Shown here one piece after another: positions 16,133 to 24,151 of a stretch of 64,000 nt of DNA. The position numbers were made by a program, and so were the translations under genes. The notes under the pieces are model-generated. The model ran no database searches and had not been told where the DNA came from. It saw nothing but the letters and a program-made list of their open reading frames with translations. Source of the DNA: Thalassobius sp. I31.1 (GTDB lineage: Bacteria; Pseudomonadota; Alphaproteobacteria; Rhodobacterales; Rhodobacteraceae). Position 1 is the stretch's first letter, and each line of letters begins with the position of its first letter. The stretch is taken from assembly GCF_003031585.1 (NCBI RefSeq), contig NZ_PWAA01000004.1:1-64000 (forward strand), written 5' to 3'.

Positions 16133-17682
16133 TGGCCGTTCTTGATCAATATGGCCGCGCGATGAACAGCACGCAGCACAAGCGACGTCTGACAGAGCGT
16201 GTGGCTGAGCCCGGCCTGACTTCCATCCGCAGCGCCTGGGCTCCTTCAGTGACCTCTGGTCTCACGCCCATGCGGCTGGCCGCAATTCTGCAATCAGCAG
16301 CAGAGGGCAATCTGCATGATTATCTGGTGCTGGCGGAAGAGATGGAGGAACGTGATCCCCATTATGCGTCTGTGCTGGGGGTGCGCAAACGCACGGTTTC
16401 CGGTGTAGTGCCCACGGTGACACCGGCCTCTGATGATGCCCGTGATGTGAAGATCGCAGATGATGTGCGTGAGAATATCGCGCATCACGACGGGTTTGCG
16501 GATCTTGTGGAAGATATGCTCGATGCGCTTGGCAAGGGCTTCTCACAGATTGAGCTCCTCTGGGGGCGCAGCAAAAAGACCTGGTGGATTGAGGAGTTCA
16601 TCTGGCGTGATCCGCGTTTCTTCATGTTTGACCGGGAGACCGGGCGGGAGGTGCGCCTGATTGATCATGAGGATCTGACCAATGGTGTCCCGCTTGAGCC
16701 GAACAAATGGATCAGCCATCGAGCCCGCCTGAAATCAGGTCTCGCCGGTCGCGGTGGTCTGGCGCGGCTCGTGTGTTTTGGCTGGATGTGCAAGAGCTAC
16801 ACCATGAAGGACTGGATTGCCTTCATTGAGACTTATGGTCTGCCTCTGCGCCTTGGCCGCTATGGTTCCAGCGCCACGCCGGAAGATGTGGAGATCCTCT
16901 TCAGTGCGGTTGCCAATATCGGCACCGATGCGGCGGCAGTTCTGCCGGATAATATGCGCATTGATTTTGAGCAGATTGCCAACGGGGCGGGCAATGATAT
17001 CTTTGAGAACCTCGCCCGCTGGTCGGATGAGCAGACATCAAAGGCCGTGTTGGGTCAGACCATGACCTCTGACAATGGGTCATCCCAGGCGCAGGCCAAT
17101 GTGCACAATGAGGTGCGCCATGATGTGGCGGCTTCAGATGCGCGCTCGATCTCAGGCACGCTCAATCGTGATCTTGTGAAACCCTATGTGGATCTGATCT
17201 ACGGCGAACAGATCCGCTACCCAAAGCTGAAAATCGTGGTGGAAGAGGCCGAAGACGTGGACATGATCCTGCAGAATGCCAATCGGCTGATCAGCCGGGG
17301 TCTGCGGGTGAAACAGTCTGAGCTGCGCAGCAAACTGGGCTTCTCTGAACCTGATCCGGATGATGAGGTGGTGGGTGGTCCGCCCCCGAAAAAACCAACG
17401 CCGGAGAGCGAAGAGCAGCATCGCAACCAGGCGGAAGCCGGAGATCTGGACAGCGAAGCCGTGCTGGCGGAACTTGAGGGGGATCTGGCTTCAAGTTGGG
17501 AAGAGGTTCTGGAGGGGGTGCTTGATCCGGTGATTGCCCTGCTGCAGAGCGCCACGGATTATGAGGAAGCCCAGCAGATGCTGGCGGAGGCCTTCCCGCT
17601 GATGGACAACCGCGCCCTGATTGAAAGCCTTGTGAAGAGCAATTTAAAGGCCCGGGCATTGGGAGATCATCCGGATGGCTGA
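16132..17682 (+). CDS. Portal protein (DUF935, Mu gp29)
   Basis: A 516-residue DUF935 portal protein, the dodecameric channel at the head vertex. Family features include the conserved MDWIAFIETYGLPLRLGRYG-like segment (here KDWIAFIETYGLPLRLG), a GLGQTMTSDNGSSQAQA-like stretch (VLGQTMTSDNGSSQAQA) and an acidic C-terminus. GGAG gives a 7-nt spacing to the ATG at 16132, so that start is preferred over the ATG at 16126. It overlaps the F remnant by 8 bp. Confidence 0.92.
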   Translation: MAVLDQYGRAMNSTQHKRRLTERVAEPGLTSIRSAWAPSVTSGLTPMRLAAILQSAAEGNLHDYLVLAEEMEERDPHYASVLGVRKRTVSGVVPTVTPASDDARDVKIADDVRENIAHHDGFADLVEDMLDALGKGFSQIELLWGRSKKTWWIEEFIWRDPRFFMFDRETGREVRLIDHEDLTNGVPLEPNKWISHRARLKSGLAGRGGLARLVCFGWMCKSYTMKDWIAFIETYGLPLRLGRYGSSATPEDVEILFSAVANIGTDAAAVLPDNMRIDFEQIANGAGNDIFENLARWSDEQTSKAVLGQTMTSDNGSSQAQANVHNEVRHDVAASDARSISGTLNRDLVKPYVDLIYGEQIRYPKLKIVVEEAEDVDMILQNANRLISRGLRVKQSELRSKLGFSEPDPDDEVVGGPPPKKPTPESEEQHRNQAEAGDLDSEAVLAELEGDLASSWEEVLEGVLDPVIALLQSATDYEEAQQMLAEAFPLMDNRALIESLVKSNLKARALGDHPDG

Positions 17683-17947
17683 TCCATCTGACAAGCCCGG
17701 TTACAGCTTTAATCCCGGCCCGCCGCCGGAGGTCTCCCGGTTTTTCCGCAATAAAAACCTGCTGCCTGCCTTCAGCTATCATGATGTGGAACCGCAGGAG
17801 CATGCGGTGGGGTTTACGGTTGCGAAAGCCATGAACCTTGATGTGCTCCAGAGCATTCAGGGCGCGCTGCAGCAGGCGATGGATGCAGGCCATGGGTCAG
17901 CAGCTCATCAATCAGGGCGCGCTTCTGGGCTTCAACTGCTGGCTTGA
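17675..17947 (+). pseudogene. Minor head protein F (Mu gp30-like), truncated by deletion
   Basis: The first ~70 codons read as the start of a Mu F-type head morphogenesis protein (KPGYSFNPGPPPEVSRFF, then HAVGFTVAKAMNLDVLQSI). Family members are several hundred residues long. Here the match stops at QQAMDAG (about 17888) and the frame runs 19 unrelated codons to a stop at 17947. The next bases in another frame encode the end of a tail sheath protein. This is the left side of a large internal deletion. Confidence 0.85.
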
Positions 17948-18104
17948 TCCGGAGCTCAACACAGAGACCACGCTGAAGGCAGGCAAGCTCTATCTGGACT
18001 TTGATTTTGAGCCGCCCGCGCCACTGGAACATCTGATCTTCCGGGCCCATCGCAATGGCTCTTACTATGATGAGCTGATCTCAGACGTCACCTCTGCAGC
18101 GTAA
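17883..18104 (+). pseudogene. Tail sheath protein L, C-terminal remnant
   Basis: About 73 codons in the frame opening at 17883 match the conserved end of Mu L-type tail sheath proteins: AMGQQLINQGALLGFNCWLD, then the LDFDFEPPAPLEHLIFR segment. Family members are about 500 residues, so more than 85 percent is missing. The frame differs from that of the F remnant, so no fusion protein is made. It is the right side of the deletion. Confidence 0.85.
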
Positions 18105-18108
18105 TCAC

Positions 18109-18130
18109 AGGGGCGCAGATCTGCGCCTCT
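18109..18130. terminator. GC-rich hairpin after the sheath remnant
   Basis: AGGGGCGCAG (18109-18118) pairs with CTGCGCCTCT (18121-18130), one G-T wobble, separated by AT. It lies between the sheath remnant stop and the tube protein gene. There is no T-run, so it may tune sheath-to-tube expression or protect RNA ends rather than terminate fully. Confidence 0.4.
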
Positions 18131-18159
18131 GATCCCCGAACATAAGAAGGAACAGCGAG

Positions 18160-18657
18160 ATGTCATATCCGCGTAAAATCCGTAATTTCTCCTCCTTTAT
18201 TGATGGCGTCAGCTATGCTGGCCGCGCGCTTGAGGGCAAACTGCCGGAGCTGAAACTGCAACTGGCCAGCCACCGGGGCGGTGGCATGGATGGCCCTGTG
18301 ACTCAGGACATGGGCACGGAAGCCATGAAGGCGGAACTGACCCTGGCGGACTGGCCGCCGGAGCTGATCACTCTGTTTGGCACCCGCCAGCGTATGACCC
18401 TGCGCCCCGCCGCAAAGGGAGAGCATGATTTCTCCGCCGACAGCTATGTCGCAACCCTCGGCGGACTCTGGACTGTGGTGAACTTTTCAGACCTCAAACC
18501 CGGCTCTGATGTGCCCCTGAAGCTCACGCTGGAAGTCGATTATTTCCGCATGCAGCACAATGGGGCTGAGCTCTTTGAGATCGACATCGAGGCGGGCAAA
18601 CGCGTGATCGGCGGTGTCGATCAGCTTGGTGAACTCCGCAAGGCCATGGGGCTCTGA
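18160..18657 (+). CDS. Major tail tube protein (P2 FII family)
   Basis: A 165-residue P2 FII-type contractile-tail tube protein, which would stack as hexamers to form the tail core. Start segment SYPRKIRNFSSFIDGVSYAG and the DVPLKLTLEVDYFRMQHNG end match the family, and length is normal. AGAAGGAACAGCG lies before the ATG. It is intact, but its sheath partner upstream is destroyed. Confidence 0.9.
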   Translation: MSYPRKIRNFSSFIDGVSYAGRALEGKLPELKLQLASHRGGGMDGPVTQDMGTEAMKAELTLADWPPELITLFGTRQRMTLRPAAKGEHDFSADSYVATLGGLWTVVNFSDLKPGSDVPLKLTLEVDYFRMQHNGAELFEIDIEAGKRVIGGVDQLGELRKAMGL

Positions 18658-18667
18658 TCCTCTCTCT

Positions 18668-18688
18668 CAGGCGGGGTGGTCCCGCCTG
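18668..18688 (+). terminator. Hairpin after tail tube gene
   Basis: CAGGCGGG (18668-18675) pairs with CCCGCCTG (18681-18688) around a 5-nt loop and is followed by TTTAAAC. It lies in the 63-bp gap between the tube and chaperone genes. A partial terminator here would give more tube protein than chaperone. Confidence 0.55.
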
Positions 18689-18720
18689 TTTAAACGCACT
18701 TTCAAACGGGCTTTAATCCT

Positions 18721-19038
18721 ATGTCAAACATCTCAAAAATGAACACTGTCACCCTGAACGATCCTGTCACCGTGGATGGCAACCCGGTTTCAGAAATCAC
18801 TCTGCGCAAACCCACAAGCGGCGAGCTGCGTGGCCTGTCTCTGGTCGATATTCTGCGCATGGAAACCACGGCCATGCTCAACCTGTTGCCCCGCATCACA
18901 CAGCCGCCGCTCAATGCGGCACAGCTTGGCGCACTTGACCCGGCAGATTTCACAGATCTCGCGGGGAAAACCGTGCTTTTTTTCGCGAAGAAACAGCAAC
19001 TGGAGGGGCAGCTTCTGGAGATGCAGGCGACGGCTTAA
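18721..19038 (+). CDS. Tail assembly chaperone E (P2 gpE / TAC type)
   Basis: A 105-residue tail assembly protein that would coat the tape measure during tail building. It shows the family pattern TLRKPTSGELRGLSL near the N-terminus. Codon 86 begins CTT TTT TTC (18976-18984), a T TTT TTC slippery heptamer that allows -1 slippage into the frame of the next small ORF, as in P2 E/E'. Without slippage the product ends at 19038. Confidence 0.85.
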   Translation: MSNISKMNTVTLNDPVTVDGNPVSEITLRKPTSGELRGLSLVDILRMETTAMLNLLPRITQPPLNAAQLGALDPADFTDLAGKTVLFFAKKQQLEGQLLEMQATA

Positions 19039-19196
19039 AGCTGCCTGACGATATTGAAGAGGCGATGGCAGACATCGCCTCTGTCTTCCACTGGGCTCCG
19101 TCAGAAATGGACCCGATGCCCCCTGAAGAACTGGTGCGCTGGAGGGAAAAAGCCCGCGCGCGCCGGGAAGCAGAAACCACCCAAACACAGGAATAA
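18721..19196 (+). CDS. Predicted E-E' frameshift fusion (tail assembly chaperone)
   Basis: A -1 slip at 18978-18984 joins codons 1-88 of E to the frame that starts at CGC 18984 and stays open to the TAA at 19194. This gives ~158 residues ending in the gpE'-type domain. No stop codon occurs between the slip site and the E' domain. Conservation of this arrangement across tailed phages is established; use of this site is inferred. Confidence 0.7.
19065..19196 (+). CDS. GpE' family tail protein domain
   Basis: Forty-three codons from ATG 19065 match the short P2 gpE'-type domain: MADIASVFHWAPSEMD, then the EELVRWREKARAR segment typical of the family. It is too short for most ORF listings. It is probably made mainly as the C-terminal part of the frameshift fusion. 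Independent initiation at 19065 is possible but lacks a clear Shine-Dalgarno site. It ends 5 bp before the tape measure gene. Confidence 0.75.
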   Translation: MADIASVFHWAPSEMDPMPPEELVRWREKARARREAETTQTQE

Positions 19197-19201
19197 CACC
19201 C

Positions 19202-21994
19202 ATGGCCGCCGGTGATCTGAACATTGCAATGGTCCTGAAACTTGTGGATCAGGTGTCCGGGCCCGCGCGTGGTGCCGTCAATGCGCTGCGCGGCATCGGG
19301 GCCGCCGCTGAGAACACGGGTCAGGCCGGGGTTGCCTGGGCCAATCAGCAACTTGAAGCCAATCAGATGCGCCGCCAGGCTTTGCAGTCTGAAGCTCTGG
19401 GGATTGCCGCCACAGGCTATGCGCTCGTGCAGGCCCTGCGCCCGGCCATTGAATTTGAAAGCGCCATGGCCGGTGTGTCGAAAGTCGTGGATTTTGACAG
19501 CCCGGCAGGCTTGTCCAGAATGCAGGAAGAGATCCTTGCCCTGACCACCTCCGGCGCTCTTCCCATGGCGGCGGAAGGCATTGCAGAAATCATTGAGGCC
19601 GCCGGTCAGGCCGGTGTGGTGGATGCCGCGCTGCCCGATGCAGAAGAGCGCGAACAGCTCATAGCCTTTGCCCGGGATGCGGCGCAGATGGGTGTCGCCT
19701 TTGATATATCCGCCCAGATGTCCGGTGAAGCTATGGCCCAGTGGCGCAAAGCCATGGGTTTGAGCCAGGACCGGGCGCTCGCGCTTGGGGATGCAATCAA
19801 CCATCTCTCCAATAATATGAATGCCACGGCCCCGGGGCTGGTAGACATTATCCGCCGTCAGGGCGCTGTGGCGCAGACCGCCGGGCTTGCGGAAACTGAG
19901 ATTGCCGCGCTTTCTGCTGCATTCCTCTCCGGTGGGGCCAGCCCGGAGATCGCCGCGACCGGCCTGAAGAACTTCCTGGGTGCCCTGACCGATGGTGAAG
20001 CGATGACCAATCGACAACGTGGTGTCATGCAATCCCTTGGTCTTGATGCGGTTGAGATGTCACAGCGCATGCAGGTGGATGCGAAAGGCGCAATCATTGA
20101 GGTGATGGAAGCCCTGGCTGAACTGCCTGCTCATGCGCAGGGTGCAGCTCTGAGCCAGTTGTTTGGCGAGGAAAGCAAGGGCGCGATTGCACCGCTTCTG
20201 ACCAATGTGGATTTGCTGCGTGAGGCCTTTGCCCTGGTTGCAGATGAAAGCCAGTTCGCCGGTTCTATGCTGGAAGAATATGCCAAACAGTCTGAGACCA
20301 CGGCCAATGCTTTGATCCTGACAAAGAACTACGTCACCGGGCTTGCGATTGCGGCGGGCAGTATTCTGCTGCCAGAGCTCAATGAGCTGCTCGCAACTGT
20401 GCAGCCGGTGATCTCCATGGTGACGGCCTGGGCAGAAGCCCATCCGGAACTGATCTCTCTGATCGCAAAGCTTGTGGCTGGGGTGCTGGCCCTGAAGGTC
20501 GCCTCCATTGCCCTGCGCTGGGGGATCTTCTCGGCTCTCACGCCCATTCTGCAGATGGTACGCGCCGGATCCTGGCTTCTGATCCTTCTGCCCCGGCTCG
20601 GGGCCGGTCTGCTGGCCTTGCTCTCCCCTATGAAACTCATTCGCGGCGCACTGATTGCCCTGCGCTATGCCTTTATTGCCACGGGCATCGGGGCTTTGCT
20701 GGCCGGTGTCGCCATGGCAGGTGTCTGGATCTATAACAACTGGTCCGGCCTGAAGGTCTTTTTTGCCGGGTTCTGGGCCTCATTCCGGGAAGCACTTGGA
20801 CCGGCGGGGCCGATGCTGGACGGGATCATCGACAATGTCCGCGCGCTCTGGTCCTGGGTGACATCTCTGCTCGGGCCGCTGGATGCCAACGCTGCGACCT
20901 GGAATGCCTGGGGGCAATCTGCAGGCACGGCCATTGGCGGTGTGGTCGGGGCGGTTATGAGCTGGACCGGCGCATCAGGTGAGCTGATCACCACAATCGC
21001 GCAGCTCTATGGCGGGTTTCTGGCGCTGCGTCTGATCTGGAAACTGCCCCTCAGTCCCTTGCGTCTCGCGGGCAATGCGGTTGCCTGGATCGGGCGCGGC
21101 CCTCTGGTCTGGGCGCTGCGTGGGGTCCGGCTGCTTTCCGGAGCTTTCCTGCGCCTCGGGCTGGTTGCGCTGACCAACCCGATTGGCCTGGTGATTACCT
21201 CTGTCGCGGCCCTTGCTGTGGTGGTGTATCAGAACTGGGATAAGGTCGTCTCTTACTTCACAGAAAAGCTGGAAACTGTGCGTTCCGCTTTTGATGAAGG
21301 GCTCCTGAAGGGGGTTCTGACCACCCTGGCGGAGTTCAATGTGTTTGGCATGATGCTCGACGGAATGCAGGGCCTGCTTGCCTATGTGATGGAACTTATC
21401 GGGGTGCCTGATCAGATCGTGGCTGCCTTCGCTTCCTTCAGTCTCTGGGATACAGGCGTCAATCTGATGCAGTCGCTCTGGGACGGCATGGGCTCCATTG
21501 TTGAGAATATGACCGCTGCGCTCTCTGCAAAGATCGCCTCTCTGAAACCGCAATGGCTGACGGATCTGCAAAGCTGGGTCAGCGGTGATGATGAGGCTGG
21601 CGCGGAACCCGGCCGGGATCGCGGCGGGCCGGTGCGCGCAGGTGTGCCTTATCTGGTGGGGGAGCGTGACGCAGAGATCTTTGTGCCTGGTGTTTCCGGC
21701 TCCATTCTGCCCGCCCGCAGTCTGAAAGCCGCCATGGCGGCCACAGCACTTGCAGCCCCGGCGGCGGCAGCTCCGGCACAGGCGGAACTGATGCAGCGGG
21801 TGGATCAGCGCCCGGCGATCTCTGCGCCATCCTCTCCGCGCCAGATCATCCGCGAGGGCGATCAGATCAGCATTTCTGTTCAGGCGGCACCGGGCATGGA
21901 TGCCCAGGATATTGCCCGGGAGGTTGAGCGCCAGCTTACTCGCCGGGAAGATGCGCGCCGTGGTGAGCTGCATGACGGGGGGCTGTTTGAATGA
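19202..21994 (+). CDS. Tail tape measure protein (P2 gpT / TP901 type)
   Basis: A 930-residue tape measure that sets tail length. The N-terminal TP901 core domain lies at ~80-350 (FESAMAGVSKVVDFDSP, IIRRQGAVAQTAGL). Several hydrophobic stretches lie at ~390-700 and a Gln/Arg/Ala-rich C-terminus follows. At about 0.15 nm per residue it would specify a tail near 140 nm. It looks intact and overlaps the U gene by 4 bp. Confidence 0.92.
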   Translation: MAAGDLNIAMVLKLVDQVSGPARGAVNALRGIGAAAENTGQAGVAWANQQLEANQMRRQALQSEALGIAATGYALVQALRPAIEFESAMAGVSKVVDFDSPAGLSRMQEEILALTTSGALPMAAEGIAEIIEAAGQAGVVDAALPDAEEREQLIAFARDAAQMGVAFDISAQMSGEAMAQWRKAMGLSQDRALALGDAINHLSNNMNATAPGLVDIIRRQGAVAQTAGLAETEIAALSAAFLSGGASPEIAATGLKNFLGALTDGEAMTNRQRGVMQSLGLDAVEMSQRMQVDAKGAIIEVMEALAELPAHAQGAALSQLFGEESKGAIAPLLTNVDLLREAFALVADESQFAGSMLEEYAKQSETTANALILTKNYVTGLAIAAGSILLPELNELLATVQPVISMVTAWAEAHPELISLIAKLVAGVLALKVASIALRWGIFSALTPILQMVRAGSWLLILLPRLGAGLLALLSPMKLIRGALIALRYAFIATGIGALLAGVAMAGVWIYNNWSGLKVFFAGFWASFREALGPAGPMLDGIIDNVRALWSWVTSLLGPLDANAATWNAWGQSAGTAIGGVVGAVMSWTGASGELITTIAQLYGGFLALRLIWKLPLSPLRLAGNAVAWIGRGPLVWALRGVRLLSGAFLRLGLVALTNPIGLVITSVAALAVVVYQNWDKVVSYFTEKLETVRSAFDEGLLKGVLTTLAEFNVFGMMLDGMQGLLAYVMELIGVPDQIVAAFASFSLWDTGVNLMQSLWDGMGSIVENMTAALSAKIASLKPQWLTDLQSWVSGDDEAGAEPGRDRGGPVRAGVPYLVGERDAEIFVPGVSGSILPARSLKAAMAATALAAPAAAAPAQAELMQRVDQRPAISAPSSPRQIIREGDQISISVQAAPGMDAQDIAREVERQLTRREDARRGELHDGGLFE

Positions 21995-22416
21995 GCATTG
22001 GCATGGTCATGATTGCGCTCGGGACGTACCGCTTCGGGATGCGCAATGGTTCTTATCAGACATTTGCGCGCACAGCGGCGTATCGCTGGAGCAAGGTCAA
22101 CCGCCTGGGCCGTGCGCCCGCGCTGCAATATGCCGGGCCGGATGCGCAGGAGCTGATGATTGAGGGTGTGATTTACCCGCATTACAAAGGCGGGTTGCGT
22201 CAGGTCGATCTGATGCGGGCGCAGGCCGGGCTCGGGCGGCCCATGATGATGGTGGATGGTCTGGGCTGGGTCTGGAAACGCTGGGTGATCACCCGTGTGG
22301 AAGAGCGCAAAAGCGTGTTTCTGCCGGATGGGGCCCCGCGCAAAATTGAGTTCTCGCTCAGCCTGCAGACCTATGGATCTGATGGACAGCCTGCACTCCT
22401 CGGGGGGCTGTTATGA
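21991..22416 (+). CDS. Tail terminator-like protein U (P2 gpU family)
   Basis: A 141-residue P2 gpU homologue. It shows ALGTYRFGMRNGSYQTFART at the start and the conserved WKRWVITRVEERKSVF region before a beta-rich end (IEFSLSLQTYG). In P2, U is needed for tail completion. Overlaps both neighbours by 4 bp. Confidence 0.88.
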   Translation: MSIGMVMIALGTYRFGMRNGSYQTFARTAAYRWSKVNRLGRAPALQYAGPDAQELMIEGVIYPHYKGGLRQVDLMRAQAGLGRPMMMVDGLGWVWKRWVITRVEERKSVFLPDGAPRKIEFSLSLQTYGSDGQPALLGGLL

Positions 22417-22616
22417 CACCTTACCGCACGAAAGAGGGCGATATGGTCGATGCGATCTGCAAGGCGCATTACGGATCTGAAACCATGGCCCGCACCGTAT
22501 ATGAAGCGAACCCCGGGCTGGCGGCGCATGGATCACTCCTGCCCATGGGGCTTGTGGTGCTTCTGCCTGATCCCGCGCCGGAACCCGTGCGCCAGCCCAT
22601 CCGACTCTGGAGCTGA
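22413..22616 (+). CDS. Tail protein X (LysM-like)
   Basis: A 67-residue P2 gpX homologue with a LysM-like fold: TPYRTKEGDMVDAICKAHYG, then VYEANPGLAAHG and a LPMGLVVLLP end. It is thought to act at the tail tip/baseplate hub. Normal length and position between U and D. Confidence 0.88.
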   Translation: MTPYRTKEGDMVDAICKAHYGSETMARTVYEANPGLAAHGSLLPMGLVVLLPDPAPEPVRQPIRLWS

Positions 22617-22619
22617 TCC

Positions 22620-23594
22620 ATGCAGATTGATTATCAGATCCTTGAGGGCGGCAGCGATATTACAGCGCGATTTAAAGACCGTTTAACAGGGCTTTCAATC
22701 ACCGATGAAGCCGGGCTGAAATCCGACAGTGCTGAGATCTCCGTTGATAACCGGGATCAGCGCGTAGAGCTGCCGCCGGTCGGGGCAAAACTTGAGATTG
22801 CGCTGGGGTTTAAGGAAACCGGCCTGACCGCCATGGGTCATTATATCGTGGATGATCTTTCCGGTGAGATCATGCCCGAGGTGATGACGATCAGCGCGAA
22901 AGCGGCTGACATGCTGGGTTCCATTCGTGCCCCGAAAACCCGCGCCTGGGAGGCTGTCACTCTGGGCGATATCGTGAACACCATCGCCGCCGATCACAAT
23001 CTGAAACCCGCCGTCAGTGAGGATCTGCAGCCCGCTTTCTTTGGCTATCTGGCCCAGACTTCTGAAAGCGATCTCAATCTGCTGACACGGCTCGCCCGCG
23101 ACCTCAACGCCACTGTGAAACCCGCCGCCGGTCATCTGGTTTTTGTCCGCCGGGGCGCTGGAAAAACCGTTTCCGGCGAGGATATCCTGCCCCATGTCAT
23201 CCACCGCAGCCAGATCTCGCGCGGGTCATGGAAACTCACCGGGCGGGGCAAATATGGCAAGGTCACAGCCGAATGGTCAGAGACCGGCACCGCATCCCTG
23301 CACCGGGTCAGCGCCGGGGAGAAATCCCCTGAGCTGAAGCTGCGCCATCCCTACGCCACAGAGGCCGAGGCCCGCCGCGCTGCAGAGGCAGCCCTTCGCG
23401 CCAGCCAGTTCGCCAGTGGCAGCATCAGCCTGCAGCTCGGCGGGTTCTTTGGTGACATCGCCGCTGAGAGCCCCGTGGATCTGCAGGGCATCCTGCCAGA
23501 GCTCACCGGGATCTGGATCGTCACACGCGTGACGCACCGGCTGGGTGAGACACTGACCACGAGCATTGATGCAAAGAGAGGGGAGGAGAGTTGA
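22620..23594 (+). CDS. Late control / hub protein D (P2 gpD)
   Basis: A 324-residue gpD-type baseplate hub protein (the half equivalent to gp27 of T4). It starts MQIDYQILEGGSDITARFKD and contains the conserved YLAQTSESDLNLLTRLARDL segment. It is the last recognisable phage gene. In complete relatives the spike V, W, J, I and tail fibre genes follow, and none is present here. Confidence 0.9.
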   Translation: MQIDYQILEGGSDITARFKDRLTGLSITDEAGLKSDSAEISVDNRDQRVELPPVGAKLEIALGFKETGLTAMGHYIVDDLSGEIMPEVMTISAKAADMLGSIRAPKTRAWEAVTLGDIVNTIAADHNLKPAVSEDLQPAFFGYLAQTSESDLNLLTRLARDLNATVKPAAGHLVFVRRGAGKTVSGEDILPHVIHRSQISRGSWKLTGRGKYGKVTAEWSETGTASLHRVSAGEKSPELKLRHPYATEAEARRAAEAALRASQFASGSISLQLGGFFGDIAAESPVDLQGILPELTGIWIVTRVTHRLGETLTTSIDAKRGEES

Positions 23595-23849
23595 GAGCTC
23601 TGGCTAGTGGGCAAAATGGGCATCCTGAGATGCGAAGGCCAAAATGCGCTGAAAGCGGACCTTTGCAAAGCTGGTTGGATTTTTTGATGCGGCGTCAGCT
23701 GTCAGCCCAAAGCAGACGTGGCGCTTCGATAAATTGGGCGCCAGAGATCTCTTCACTGCAGATCAGTAGATGCAGAAAGCGGACACCCATAAACTGCGGA
23801 TGAGATATCAGCCTTGACCTATTCGGAATTTTGGAACAGAGATCATCAT
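23595..23849. other. Junction region between prophage and cobalamin riboswitch
   Basis: About 255 bp with no gene. It contains AAAGCGGAC motifs at 23652-23660 and 23776-23784, AAAGCAGAC at about 23709, and a CCTTTGCAAAG palindrome at about 23659-23669. Related motifs recur after the permease gene (27358-27495). No phage right-end sites, TG/CA terminus or target duplication could be recognised. The prophage's right end has probably been deleted here. Confidence 0.5.
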
Positions 23850-24037
23850 AGATGGTTTCCGGAATACAAATGTGATTCCGGGATGAAATGGGAATACGGT
23901 CAGGTGTAGCCATAAGGCGCCAATTCCGTAACTGCCCCCGCAACTGTAGGCGGCGAGCGACCCCGGTATGACCACTGAACGCAAAGCGTTTGGGAAGGTC
24001 CGGGAAAGCATCGACCCGCAAGTCAGGAGACCTGCCA
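23850..24037 (+). promoter_or_regulatory. Cobalamin (B12) riboswitch
   Basis: An AdoCbl-type class I cobalamin riboswitch. Signature blocks in order are GGTTTCC near 23854, GGTCAGGTGTAGCC near 23898, the B12-box-type core AACTGCCCCCGCAACTGTAG near 23931-23950 with the following GGCGGCGAGCGACC, then CCACTG, GGGAAGG, and the closing GACCCGCAAGTCAGGAGACC just before 24036. Downstream, CATCATAAT (24036-24044) can pair with ATTATGATG (24079-24087) as a possible expression platform. It would shut off the uptake operon when cobalamin is plentiful. Confidence 0.95.
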
Positions 24038-24151
24038 TCATAATGAAACTTCAACCCGGGCGGGGTGTCCGGAAGGTGATTATGATGATACGGAAAATTC
24101 CGTCTGAAAATCTGTCTGTCCTTTGCCCCGCGCATTCGCGGAGGGCGAGAT

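Noticed and set aside
3645-23594. Prophage as an intact, inducible phage or a working tailocin
   Set aside because: Capsid, protease, most of the sheath, baseplate and fibre genes are absent, so neither virions nor contractile particles can be built from this locus alone.
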